Shown: positions 47,768 to 56,616 of the stretch, piece by piece
Numbering within the stretch: the first letter of the stretch is position 1
Layout: each line of letters starts with the position of its first letter
Assembly (NCBI RefSeq): GCF_023101165.1
Contig: NZ_CP078076.1
Coordinates: 3,472,001 to 3,536,000 of the forward strand
Direction: 5' to 3'
Length of the DNA stretch: 64,000 nt
Source of the DNA: Microbacterium sufflavum
GTDB taxonomy: Bacteria > Actinomycetota > Actinomycetes > Actinomycetales > Microbacteriaceae
Program-made: the position numbers and the translations under genes
The notes under the pieces: generated by a model
The model's input: only the letters and a program-made list of their open reading frames with translations
Databases searched by the model: none
What the model was told of the DNA's origin: nothing

Positions 47768-48810
47768 GCGTTCTCCTTGAGGGTCGTGTCCGCGGGGGAC
47801 GGGGTGAGGGCGTAGCCGAGTGCCGGGGCGACCTCGGCGGCGAACAGCTCGATCGAGCGCAGCACGTGCTCGTGGGGCGCGTCGACCGAGTGCACCTGGA
47901 ACGCGACCTCGGTCGCGCGGGACAGCGTCGCGTCGTCCGCGAGCGAGGCGGCCACCTCCTCCGGCGTGCCCAGGTGGGTGTCGAGCGCGGCGATCAGGTC
48001 GTCGAGGTCGTCGCCCGGGATCGTCTGCCCCTGGCGGCGGAAGCCCTCCGCGGCGCGCCGCAGCCCGACCTCCGCGAACCGCAGCGCCTCGGCCCTGTCA
48101 TCCGCCACGAACACGGTGCGCGAGGCCGTGATGCGCGGCGTGACGCCGGCCGGCAGCGCATCGAGGTAGGCGTCGATGATGGGGTCCTGCAGCTCCGACA
48201 GCGGCGCGCGGAGGCGCTCGGCCGTGCGCGGCTGCGTGCGCGAGAGCAGCAGCCCGTGGCCGTGCACACCCGCGCGGCTCCCGCCCGCGGCCGAGAACGT
48301 CGCCTGCCAGACGCGTGAGGCGAGGTCGCCCGGGTCGGGGTACAGGGTGTTGTCGCCGCCGACGTCCTCACCCGCAAGCGCGTCGAGCAGCACGCGCAGC
48401 TTGCGGTCGTACGTGGCGGCCTTGTCGCGCACGTCCTCCCCGAACGGTACGAACGACGAGGGCGTGCCCCCGCTGCCGAGCCCGAGATCGAGACGCCCGC
48501 CGGAGAGCAGGTCGGCGACCACCGCATCCTCCGCCACGCGCACCGGGTCTTCCAGGGGCAGCGTGATCACCCCGGTGCCGAGCCGGAGGCGGTTCGTATG
48601 CGCGGCCGCGTGCGCCAGGAACACGAGCGGCGACGGCAGCCCGCCCTCCGCGGCGCGGAAGTGATGCTGCGCGACCCATGCACGACCGATGCCGTGCCGC
48701 TCCGCGTGCTGGAGCTGCGCCGTGGCCAGCGCGTAGCGATCGGCGGGCGACGCATCGTCGAGCAGACGGGTGAAGAACGCCACGGTGGGTGCGGCGGCTG
48801 GTGCGGTCAT
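47764..48810 (-). CDS. luciferase-like FMN-dependent monooxygenase, KPN_01858-like family (348 aa)
   Basis: Bacterial-luciferase TIM barrel. AFFTRLLDDASPADRYALAT at the start, HHFRAAEGGLPSPLVFLAHAA, LRLGTGVITLPLEDPVRVAEDA, and RLDLGLGSGGTPSSF form the flavin-site signatures. The family is defined by its place next to an ABC importer of the same cassette, and its substrate is unknown. Related enzymes cleave C-S or C-N bonds or oxidise small organics with FMNH2 from a reductase. The start overlaps the ATPase stop (ATGA), so it is translated with the transporter. Confidence 0.87.
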   Translation of the reverse strand: MTAPAAAPTVAFFTRLLDDASPADRYALATAQLQHAERHGIGRAWVAQHHFRAAEGGLPSPLVFLAHAAAHTNRLRLGTGVITLPLEDPVRVAEDAVVADLLSGGRLDLGLGSGGTPSSFVPFGEDVRDKAATYDRKLRVLLDALAGEDVGGDNTLYPDPGDLASRVWQATFSAAGGSRAGVHGHGLLLSRTQPRTAERLRAPLSELQDPIIDAYLDALPAGVTPRITASRTVFVADDRAEALRFAEVGLRRAAEGFRRQGQTIPGDDLDDLIAALDTHLGTPEEVAASLADDATLSRATEVAFQVHSVDAPHEHVLRSIELFAAEVAPALGYALTPSPADTTLKENA

Positions 48811-50450
48811 GCGAGGACCTCTCGGCTCTGGGGAGCGTCGCCGACGCCGGGCACGGCGGCGAGCAGCTCCCTGGTGTACTCGTGCTGCGGGTCGTGGAAC
48901 AGCTCCTCGGTCCGGCCCTCCTCCACCACACGACCGCGGCGCATGACCGACACCGTGTGACTGATGCGCCGCACCACCGCGAGGTCGTGCGAGATGAAGA
49001 GGTAGGTGAGCCCGAGCTCGGCCTGCAGCGAGGTGAGCAGCTCGAGGATGCGGGCCTGCACCGTCACGTCGAGCGCGGACACCGCCTCGTCGAGCACCAC
49101 GATCTCCGGGTCGATCGCGAGGGCACGGGCGATCGCGACGCGCTGCCGCTGCCCGCCCGACAGCTCCCGCGGGGTGCGGCGGGCGACGTCGGCCGGCAGC
49201 GCCACCCGGTCGAGCAGGGCGAGTGCGCGCTCCCGCCGTTCGGCCCTGCCTCCGACGCGGAAGTTCTGCAGGGGCTCCGCGACGATGTCGACGACGTGCT
49301 GCCGCGGATCGAGCGACGCGAACGGGTTCTGGTACACGAGCTGGATGCGCCGGCGCATCGCGCGTAGCGGCGCCCCCGTCGCGGCCGTCACGTCGGCCCC
49401 GGCGACCTCGATCGATCCGGCATCAGGGCGGTGGAACCGGGTGACGAGTCGTGCCGTGGTGGTCTTGCCCGAGCCCGACTCCCCCACGAGCGCGTGCGTG
49501 GTGCCGCGGCGCACGCGGAACGACACGTCGTCCACCGCGCGGAACCGCTCGCGACCCGCCACGCGGAACTCCTTCACGAGTCCCTCGGCGACGATCGCGT
49601 AGGGGTTCTCGGCGGCGACCGCGGCCGCATCCCGCAGGAACGGCGGTGCGTCCGGCCGGCGGAACCCGGTCGCGAAGGCGGGCGCGTCGGCGAGCAGCTG
49701 CCGCGTGTACGGCTCCCGCGGCACCGCGAGCACCGCGTCGCTCGCCCCCTGCTCGACGATGCGGCCGTCCTTGAGCACCACGAGCCGCGCGGCACGGTCG
49801 GCCGCGACCCCCAGGTCGTGCGTCACCAGCAGGATGCTCGTCCCCTCCTCACGCTGGAGCTCGTCGAGAAGGTCGAGCACCGTGCGCTGCACCGTGGCGT
49901 CGAGCGCGCTGGTGGGCTCGTCCGCGATCAGCAGCCGCGGGCGCAGCGCCACCGCGGTTGCGATCAGCACGCGCTGCCGCATGCCGCCGGACAGCTCGTG
50001 CGGATACTGCCGTGCGCGCAGCCCCGGGTCGTCGATGCCCACGCGGTCGAGCAGCTCGATCGCCCTGGCCCGGCGCGACCTCCGGTCGCGGTGCCCGTGC
50101 AGGCGCAGGATCTCCTCCACCTGCACCCCGACCGGGCGCACGGGGTCGAGCGAGGTGGCGGGGTCCTGCGGCACGAGCCCGATCTCGGGGCCGCGGATGC
50201 TGCGCAGGGCGCGGTCGCTCCAGCCGGAGATGTCGAGCTCGCCGAGGAGCACACGCCCCGCGTCGACGCGACCCCCCTCCGGCAGCAGCCCCAGCAGCGC
50301 GTGCGCCGTGGTGGACTTGCCCGACCCGGACTCGCCGACGAGCGCGAGCGTCTCACCCTCGGCGATGTCGAACGAGATGCCGTGCACGACCTCCCGGTCG
50401 CCGTACGACACCGTGAGGTCGGTGGCGGTGAGGACGGGGCTCGCGCTCAT
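48807..50450 (-). CDS. fused ABC transporter ATPase (DppD-DppF type) of the monooxygenase cassette (547 aa)
   Basis: Two OppD/OppF-type nucleotide-binding domains: first GESGSGKSTTAHALLG with LSGGMRQRVLIATA and DEPTSALDATVQ; second GESGSGKTTTARLV with LSGGQRQRVAIARAL and DEAVSALDVTVQ (Glu-Ala in place of Glu-Pro). The ATG at 50450 is preceded by GGGGAG in the last codons of a 20-codon relay ORF and overlaps its stop. Energises the two permeases upstream. Substrate unknown, presumably that of the monooxygenase. Confidence 0.93.
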   Translation of the reverse strand: MSASPVLTATDLTVSYGDREVVHGISFDIAEGETLALVGESGSGKSTTAHALLGLLPEGGRVDAGRVLLGELDISGWSDRALRSIRGPEIGLVPQDPATSLDPVRPVGVQVEEILRLHGHRDRRSRRARAIELLDRVGIDDPGLRARQYPHELSGGMRQRVLIATAVALRPRLLIADEPTSALDATVQRTVLDLLDELQREEGTSILLVTHDLGVAADRAARLVVLKDGRIVEQGASDAVLAVPREPYTRQLLADAPAFATGFRRPDAPPFLRDAAAVAAENPYAIVAEGLVKEFRVAGRERFRAVDDVSFRVRRGTTHALVGESGSGKTTTARLVTRFHRPDAGSIEVAGADVTAATGAPLRAMRRRIQLVYQNPFASLDPRQHVVDIVAEPLQNFRVGGRAERRERALALLDRVALPADVARRTPRELSGGQRQRVAIARALAIDPEIVVLDEAVSALDVTVQARILELLTSLQAELGLTYLFISHDLAVVRRISHTVSVMRRGRVVEEGRTEELFHDPQHEYTRELLAAVPGVGDAPQSREVLA

Positions 50451-50509
50451 CGCACTCCCCTTCCCAGGCGATGGCTGATCGTGGTCGTGGACGCAGAGAT
50501 CGCGCTCAT
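50447..50509 (-). CDS. 20-codon relay ORF between permease and ATPase genes
   Basis: Begins at an ATG overlapping the permease stop and ends at a TGA overlapping the ATPase start, both ATGA. Its last ten residues, ISHRLGRGVR, are identical to the permease C-terminus, and its first codons copy the ATPase start (ATGAGCGCGA). It is a 59-bp tandem duplication of the coupled junction, including the ribosome-binding site. Same length, 63 bp, as the relay ORF at 26015-26077 in an unrelated operon. Confidence 0.6.
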   Translation of the reverse strand: MSAISASTTTISHRLGRGVR

Positions 50510-51396
50510 CGCACTCCCCTTCCGAGGCGGTGGCTAATGCGGTTGGCGCTTAGCACCACCGCGACCACGACGAGGCCGGGGAGGGCGGTGAGCCACCAGG
50601 CCGTCGCGATGTAGTTGCGCCCCTCGGCGATCAGCAGGCCCCACTCGGGCGTGGGCGGCGGAGCGCCGTAGCCGAGGAACCCGAGCGTGGAGATGGCGAG
50701 GATCGCGGTGCCGAACTGGAGCGCGGCGAGCGCGACGATCGGGGTGAGCGAGTTGGGCAGCACGTGGCGGCGCAGCACGGCGACGAACGTCCCGCCACTG
50801 CCGAACGCCGCCTCGACGTACTCGGTGCGCCGCACCCGCGCGACCTCAGCGCGCATCAGGCGCGCGAACGCCGCGACGCTGCCGAGTCCCACCGCGATGG
50901 CCGCATTGACGGTGCCGAACCCGAGCAGGATGATGACCGACAGCGACAGCAGCAGGCCGGGGATCGCCAGGAGCACGTCGACGATGCGCATCAGCACGTC
51001 GTCCACGATCCCGCCGACCGATCCGGCGATCGCACCGAGCACCGTGCCCAGGGCGAGGCCGACCGTCACCGCGATCAGCGCGCCGGAGAGCGAGTGCACC
51101 GCGCCGTGCACGACCCGGCCGAACAGGTCGCGGCCGAGCGTGTCCGTGCCGAACCAGTGCGCGGCGCTCGGGGGCAGCAGCTTGTCGGCCGGCACGCCCG
51201 TGAGCGGGTCGCCCGGCGCGAACACTCCGGGGATCAGCGCCCAGAGCACCGCGAGCGCCACCGCGGCGACGGCCAGGTAGAGCCCCCACGGGCGGCGACG
51301 CAGGCCGCGACGGCGCCGCGGGGTCGCGGCGGGGGCGGGGGCCGAGGGGGTCGCGGAGACGACGTCCGCGGTCTCGGCGATCACGGGCGCGGTCAT
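50506..51396 (-). CDS. ABC transporter permease, DppC type (296 aa)
   Basis: Proline/alanine-rich N-terminal tail (to about residue 30) followed by six helices. HWFGTDTLGRDLFGRVVHGA is the OppC signature, FGSGGTFVAVLRRHVLPN the EAA loop, and FLGYGAPPPTPEWGLLIAEGR the C-terminal family motif. ATG start at 51396 overlaps the stop of the DppB-type gene. The final codons ISHRLGRGVR are duplicated immediately downstream. Confidence 0.92.
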   Translation of the reverse strand: MTAPVIAETADVVSATPSAPAPAATPRRRRGLRRRPWGLYLAVAAVALAVLWALIPGVFAPGDPLTGVPADKLLPPSAAHWFGTDTLGRDLFGRVVHGAVHSLSGALIAVTVGLALGTVLGAIAGSVGGIVDDVLMRIVDVLLAIPGLLLSLSVIILLGFGTVNAAIAVGLGSVAAFARLMRAEVARVRRTEYVEAAFGSGGTFVAVLRRHVLPNSLTPIVALAALQFGTAILAISTLGFLGYGAPPPTPEWGLLIAEGRNYIATAWWLTALPGLVVVAVVLSANRISHRLGRGVR

Positions 51397-52370
51397 GCGG
51401 TGGCCTCCTGCAGCGTCCGGCGGGGTTCGGGGCGACCGCGGCGGGCGGAGGTGCGCTGCCGCGGGTCGATGAGCGGCGTGGCGAGGTCGACCGCGAAGCT
51501 GATGAGCACGAAGCCGAGTGCCGACAGCAGCACCACCCCCTGCAGCACCGGGATGTCCTGGTTCGCGACGGCCTGCTCCGTGAGGCGTCCGATCCCGGTC
51601 CGGCCGAACACGGTCTCCGTCACGACGGCGCCGCCCACGAGCTCGCCGAACAGCACGCCCGCGATCGTGAGCGTCGGCACCGCCGCGTTGCGCGCGACCG
51701 AGCGCGTGAGCACCCACACCGGCGGTGCGCCCTTCGCCCGCAGCACGGTCACGAACGGCTGCGCCTGCACCTGGTCGATCGACCGCACCAGCACCTGGGC
51801 GAGGGGCGCGGAGATCGGCACGGCCAGGGTGAGCACGGGCAGCACGAGACCGCTCACCGGGTCGGCTCCCACGATCGGCACCCAGCCGAGGCCGAACGAG
51901 AACACCTGGATGAGCAGGATCCCGAGCCAGAACACCGGCACCGCGACGAAGAGGCCGGGCACCTGGCGCAGTCCCGTGCGCAGCCACGCGAACGGCGCCA
52001 GCGACGACAGGCCGGCGATCAGCACGGCCAGCACGAGCGCCACCGCGAGCCCGAGCGACGCGAGCAGCAGGGTCGCGGGCAGCGCCTCGGCCAGCATCGT
52101 GCGCACCGGGGTGCCGAACTGCGTCGAGTAGCCGAAGTCGCCGGCGAGGAAGCCGAGCCCGGCGTGCACGTACTGCTCCCACCACGGCAGGTCGGCGCCA
52201 TAGGTCGCGCGGATCCCGTCGAGCTGCTCCGGCGAGAGCCCGAGGCTCGGGTCGGAGAACTTGATCAGGATCGCGTCGCCCGGCAGGAGCTGCAGCAGGA
52301 AGAAGGTGGCCGTGAAGGCCGCGACCAGCACGATCGCGGCCTGCCCGGCTCGTCGGAGGACGAAGCTCAT
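51393..52370 (-). CDS. ABC transporter permease, DppB type (325 aa)
   Basis: Six-helix permease: VLRRAGQAAIVLVAAFTATFF, then LLPGDAILIKFSDPSLG in the periplasmic region, and the EAA loop RAKGAPPVWVLTRSVARNAAVP. The C-terminal tail DLATPLIDPRQR fits OppB relatives. Starts 16 bp after the substrate-binding protein gene; the ATG at 52370 is preferred because the first helix follows directly. Overlaps the DppC-type gene by ATGA. Confidence 0.92.
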   Translation of the reverse strand: MSFVLRRAGQAAIVLVAAFTATFFLLQLLPGDAILIKFSDPSLGLSPEQLDGIRATYGADLPWWEQYVHAGLGFLAGDFGYSTQFGTPVRTMLAEALPATLLLASLGLAVALVLAVLIAGLSSLAPFAWLRTGLRQVPGLFVAVPVFWLGILLIQVFSFGLGWVPIVGADPVSGLVLPVLTLAVPISAPLAQVLVRSIDQVQAQPFVTVLRAKGAPPVWVLTRSVARNAAVPTLTIAGVLFGELVGGAVVTETVFGRTGIGRLTEQAVANQDIPVLQGVVLLSALGFVLISFAVDLATPLIDPRQRTSARRGRPEPRRTLQEATA

Positions 52371-52386
52371 CGCGTCACCGTCGCCC

Positions 52387-54021
52387 TCAGTGCTCCGCGA
52401 GCCAGACGCCGGAGAACGTGGGGCGCCCGACCGACTCGAACGCCACGCCGTGCACGTACGTCGCGGCACCGTAGACCTGCGGCTCCTCGAACAGCGGGAT
52501 CACGTAGGCCTGCTCGGCGATGTAGTCCTGCACGGCCTGCGACGCGGCGATGCGCGCGTCGGCGTCGGGCTCGGAGGCCACGGCGAGCAGCAGCTCGTCG
52601 AGCGTCGCGTCCTGCGAGATCAGCACGTCGCGGTTCTTCGTGAAGTACTGGCTCTTGATCACGTCGAGGTCGGCGCGTCCGACCATCGAGTGATAGAACC
52701 CGGTCTTCAGCGGGTCTCGCGTGTCCTCGGCATAGGTGCCGGCATCGCCGGGCTTCACGGTCAGCTCGACGCCGACCTTCGCGAGCTGCTGGGCGATCAG
52801 CTCCAGCGTCTGCTTCGACAGCGGCTGCGGCTTCGCCTCGTAGACCGTGATCGCGAGGCGCTCGCCGTCCTTCTCCCTGATGCCGTCGCCTGCGGGCGTC
52901 CAGCCGGCCTCGTCGAGCAGCTCCTCGGCCCGGTCGGGGTCGAAGGTGTAGTGCTCCGATTCGTCCTTGTAGCCGACCGCCTGGGAGGACAGCACCGACG
53001 TCGCCACCGGGTAGTTCTCGGTGAAGAGCGTGTCGACCACCTCCTGCGCGTTCACGGCCGCGATGATCGCCTGGCGCACGCGGATGTCGGAGAGCAGCGG
53101 GTTGTCCGGCCGCAGGGCGATCGAGTTGTTCACGCCGCGGGTCTGCGGGACGTAGAGCGTGAAGCCGGCGCCCTCCACACGATCCTCGTCGAACGCCTGC
53201 ACGTAGCGCACGTAGTCGGCCTGCCCCGCGAGCAGCGAGCCGATGCGCACGGAGTCCTCCGGGGTGATCAGCACGTGCACGGCGTCGAGGTACGGGCGGC
53301 CGTCGTTGTCGGCGCTCTCCGGACCCCAGGCGTAGTCGTCGCGCGCGGCGAGGGTGTACTCCGTGCCGAGCTTCTCGTCGGTGACGGTGAACGGACCGGA
53401 GCCGATGATGTCGGCCGCATTGCCCGCGCCGAAGTCCTCGATCGTGCCGTCGAGCGTGTCGGGTGACAGCAGGCCGGAGTTGATGGTGGACGTGGCCTGC
53501 AGGAACCCGGGCGACGGGGCGGAGAAGCGGAACGTGACGGTGTCCTCGTCGACCACCTCGCTGCCGGCGTAGTTGTTGATCGCCTCGGACACGGTGAGCC
53601 CGCGGTCGGCGTCGCCCAGGCCGTAGGTGTCGAAGTTCTTCGCGACGGCGGCGGCGTCGAGGGGCGTGCCGTCCGAGAAGGTGACGCCGGGGTTCAGGTC
53701 GAACGTGTACTCGGTGGCGTCGTCGTTCACGGTCCAGTCCGCGGCGACCCACGGCTCGATCTCGAGCGTCTCCGGGTTCTGCCACGTGAGCCGGGCGGCG
53801 ATGTTGTTGACGATGCCGCCGTTCGGGTAGAAGCCGGCCTGCGGCGGGTACAGGTTCGTGTACGCCTGGTGCTCCAGGTACGTGAGCGTGCCGCCCGTGA
53901 CAGGGGCCCCGGCGTCGGTCGGTGTGCCGGCGGGGGCGGCGGAGGTCGCGCACGCGGCGAGGCTCCCGGCCAGGACGAGGGGCAGCGCGACGGCGGCGGT
54001 GCGGATCAGGCGGCGGCTCAT
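52387..54021 (-). CDS. ABC transporter substrate-binding lipoprotein, SBP family 5, KPN_01854-like (544 aa)
   Basis: Lipoprotein signal (AVALPLVLAGSLAA then Cys24) and family-5 fold: LTYLEHQAYTNLYPPQAGFYPNGG, NPGVTFSDGTPLDAAAVAKNFD, IIGSGPFTVTDEKLG, LAITVYEAKPQPL. First gene of a seven-gene unit. In other genomes this binding-protein type travels with the same luciferase-like and CMD genes, so its ligand is probably the monooxygenase substrate. GAGGAG precedes the ATG; TAGCGT at 54082-54087 is the likely -10, giving a leader of about 60 nt. Confidence 0.91.
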   Translation of the reverse strand: MSRRLIRTAAVALPLVLAGSLAACATSAAPAGTPTDAGAPVTGGTLTYLEHQAYTNLYPPQAGFYPNGGIVNNIAARLTWQNPETLEIEPWVAADWTVNDDATEYTFDLNPGVTFSDGTPLDAAAVAKNFDTYGLGDADRGLTVSEAINNYAGSEVVDEDTVTFRFSAPSPGFLQATSTINSGLLSPDTLDGTIEDFGAGNAADIIGSGPFTVTDEKLGTEYTLAARDDYAWGPESADNDGRPYLDAVHVLITPEDSVRIGSLLAGQADYVRYVQAFDEDRVEGAGFTLYVPQTRGVNNSIALRPDNPLLSDIRVRQAIIAAVNAQEVVDTLFTENYPVATSVLSSQAVGYKDESEHYTFDPDRAEELLDEAGWTPAGDGIREKDGERLAITVYEAKPQPLSKQTLELIAQQLAKVGVELTVKPGDAGTYAEDTRDPLKTGFYHSMVGRADLDVIKSQYFTKNRDVLISQDATLDELLLAVASEPDADARIAASQAVQDYIAEQAYVIPLFEEPQVYGAATYVHGVAFESVGRPTFSGVWLAEH

Positions 54022-54149
54022 GCGGAGGACTCCTCGGGGGTGCGGGTGGGTGCAGGTGGGTAGGGGTGCGGCGTGGGGTTCACGCTAGGAAGCGGCGGGC
54101 GGTGCGCGCCGGGCGGCGGACGCGGAAGGTCGCCCGGCGACACCCGCGG

Positions 54150-55516
54150 TCACGCATCGACACGCGACGTCACACGCAGGCGGTCGCGCAGCGTGATCGC
54201 GCCGTCACCGTGCTCGCGCAGCAGTCCGCGTCGCCGCAGCTCGGGCGCCGCCAGGTGCGTGAACGCCTCGAACTGCGCGGGCTGGAACGCCGAGAGCACG
54301 TTGAACCCGTCGGCCGCTCCCGCGTCGCGCCACGTCTCGAAGTGGTCGGCGACCGCGGCGGCGTCACCGACCACGAACGCGGCGGGCACGGCGTGCGCGG
54401 CGACCAGGTGCCGCCAGGTGAGGGCTGCGTCGGCGCCGATGCCGAGACCCGCGAGGTGTGCCACGCGCTCGATCAGGGCGGCCCCTCGTCCGCCGAGGCG
54501 CAGCGCCTCGGCGGGACCGACGGGGGCGTCGAAGGCCGCGTCGCGCAGGGGGTCGTCCCCCGGCACGTCGAGGGCGTCCGCGAGCGCCGCGACCGTGCGG
54601 TTCGCTGGGAAACCGGGGCGCTCGACCTGGGGCCCCTCCGCGAGCGGCACGAGCGCGAGCAACCGCGCCACGATGCGCTGCGCCTCGGCGTGCGTCTCGG
54701 CGACCACGGGCAGCACGGGCGCGATCACCCGCAGTTCCTCCGGCGAGCGCCCGGCCTCCGCCGCGATCTCCCGCAGCCCCCGCCGCGTGGCGACCGCGTC
54801 GGCCAGGGTCGGCGAGGCGATGAGGGCGAGGTCGGCCGCGGTCGCGGCGAGCGCGCGCGACCGCGGCGACGTGCCGGCGTGTACCACCGGGATGCGCCCC
54901 TGCGGCGGCCGTGCGAGTTGAGCGGTCCCGTCACGCGCACGTGCGCGCCCTCCAGGTTCGCGGCGCGCAGCCGGTCGGCGTCGATCAGCACCCCGCGTTC
55001 GGCGTCGGCGATCCAGGCGTCGGCGTCCCACGAGTCCCAGAGCCGGCGCAGCGCCGTGACGAACTCCTCGGCCCGGTCGTAGCGGGTCTCGTTGTCGGCG
55101 TGCGCCTCGCGTCCGTGGTTGCCCGCCGCGCGCGGCTCGGCCCCGGTGACCAGGTTCACCCCGGCGCGTCCGCCCGAGAGCACGTCGAGCGACGCCAGCG
55201 CCCGCGCGGTCGTGTATGGATCCGCGTAGGTCGCGATGAGCCCGATGCGCGAGGTGAGGCCGGCGAGGAACAGCACGGCGCTGACCGGGTCGATGCGCGC
55301 GAGCAGGTACGGGTCGCGGAACTCCAGGTCGGGGCCCGTCGCGAGCCAGTCGCCGAAGAACAGGTAGTCGAGCCCGGCCTCCTCGCCCGCCGCGGCGATG
55401 CGCCGCAGGACATCGGCGTCGCGTGCGGGGTCGCGGTGTGCTCCGGGGTGACGCCAGCCGGACGGGTAGGCACCGAGCGTGCGCACCATGGCGCCGATCA
55501 CGAGGGGTTCGGTCAT
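54150..55516 (-). pseudogene. NtaA/DszA-type flavin monooxygenase gene with a frameshift
   Basis: Two frames together make one protein of about 455 aa. The first (from the ATG at 55516) carries the N-terminal half: LVIGAMVRTLGAYPSGWRHPG, LDYLFFGDWLATGPDL, GRAGVNLVTG. It ends in the right place at HVRVTGPLN. The second frame resumes at ARPPQGRIPVVHAGTSPRS, the usual continuation in NtaA/SnaA/DszA enzymes, and runs to the end at 54150. A single missing base near 54916-54919 (AAC-TC-GCA) explains the break. Either a recent inactivation or a sequencing error. Otherwise it is the second monooxygenase of the cassette, with its own leaderless promoter. Confidence 0.85.
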
Positions 55517-55522
55517 GCCGTC

Positions 55523-55528
55523 ACGCTA
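55523..55528 (-). promoter_or_regulatory. -10 element TAGCGT, leaderless spacing
   Basis: TAGCGT, GACGGC, then the ATG at 55516 of the frameshifted monooxygenase gene. Confidence 0.55.
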
Positions 55529-55608
55529 GGAGCGCGGGACGGCGGCGACCACGGCGCGGAAGCCGGGGGTCACGCGACGTCACACGGCGACATGTCCACC
55601 CCACCCTC

Positions 55609-55614
55609 TACGCT
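55609..55614 (+). promoter_or_regulatory. -10 element TACGCT, leaderless spacing
   Basis: TACGCT, GAGAGG, then the ATG at 55621. Confidence 0.6.
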
Positions 55615-55620
55615 GAGAGG

Positions 55621-56616
55621 ATGACTGGTCTTCGTTGGGGAATCCTCGCGACCGGCGGCATCGCCGGCGCCTTCGCTTCCGACCTGCGCACGGCGGGCCT
55701 CGACCTGGTCGCGGTCGGCTCGCGCTCGCAGGAGTCCGCCGACGCGTTCGCCGCGCGGTTCGACATCCCGCACGCGCACGCCTCGTACGAGGCGCTCGTG
55801 GCAGATCCCGACGTCGACATCATCTACGTCTCCACACCCCATCCGATGCACCACGAGAACGCCCGGCTCGCCCTGGAGCACGGCAAGCACGTGCTGGTCG
55901 AGAAGGCGTTCACGCTGAACCAGACCGAGGCCGCCGACCTGCAGGCGCTCGCCGCCGGGCGCGGCCTGCTGGTCACCGAGGCCATGTGGACCAGGTATCT
56001 GCCGCACATGGTGCGCATCCGCGAGCTGATCGCCGAGGGGGCGCTGGGCGAGATCCGCACGGTGAGCGCCGACCACACGCAGCTCCTGCCGACCGACCCG
56101 GCGCACCGCCTGAACGCGCTGGAGCTGGGCGGCGGCGCGCTGCTCGACCTCGGCATCTACCCGATCTCGTTCATCTGGGACATCCTGGGCGCCCCCACCA
56201 GCATCCGCGCGGTGGGCCGCCTGGTCGAGACGGGCGCCGACTCCGAGGTCGCCACGGTCATGACGCACGAGGGCGGCGCAGTGTCGACCAGCCTGTCGTC
56301 CTCGCGCGGCGCGGGCCCCAACGCGGCGAGCATCGTGGGCACCGCCGCCCGCATCGACATCGATCGCGTCTGGTACGCGCCCACCACGTTCCGTCTGGTG
56401 CTGCCCGACGGCACGGTCGCGGAGGAGTACGTGACCGACATCACCGGGCGCGGGATGCAGTTCGAGGCGATCGCGGCGGAGCGTCTCGTGGCCGAGGGGA
56501 ACCTCGCCGGCGACATCCTCCCGATCGCCGAGAGCGTCGCGATCATGGGGGCGCTCGACGAGATCCGCGCCCAGATCGGCGTCCGCTACCCCGGCGAGGA
56601 GGACCACCGTGGCTGA
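55621..56616 (+). CDS. Gfo/Idh/MocA-family NAD(P)-dependent oxidoreductase (331 aa)
   Basis: N-terminal Rossmann domain (RWGILATGGIAGAFASDL; DIIYVSTPHPMHHENARLAL; VEKAFTLN with the EK motif) and C-terminal substrate domain with GGALLDLGIYPISFIWDILG. Oxidises or reduces cyclic sugars, inositols or related diols. The start is supported by TACGCT 6 nt upstream. Its last 8 bp overlap the NYN gene. It is close to, but divergent from, the sugar isomerase/ABC genes on the other strand; a shared pathway is possible but unproven. Confidence 0.92.
   Translation: MTGLRWGILATGGIAGAFASDLRTAGLDLVAVGSRSQESADAFAARFDIPHAHASYEALVADPDVDIIYVSTPHPMHHENARLALEHGKHVLVEKAFTLNQTEAADLQALAAGRGLLVTEAMWTRYLPHMVRIRELIAEGALGEIRTVSADHTQLLPTDPAHRLNALELGGGALLDLGIYPISFIWDILGAPTSIRAVGRLVETGADSEVATVMTHEGGAVSTSLSSSRGAGPNAASIVGTAARIDIDRVWYAPTTFRLVLPDGTVAEEYVTDITGRGMQFEAIAAERLVAEGNLAGDILPIAESVAIMGALDEIRAQIGVRYPGEEDHRG

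Noticed and set aside
54150..55516. Two separate overlapping genes in place of one monooxygenase
   Set aside because: The two halves match consecutive parts of one NtaA/DszA-type protein and are joined by restoring one base.
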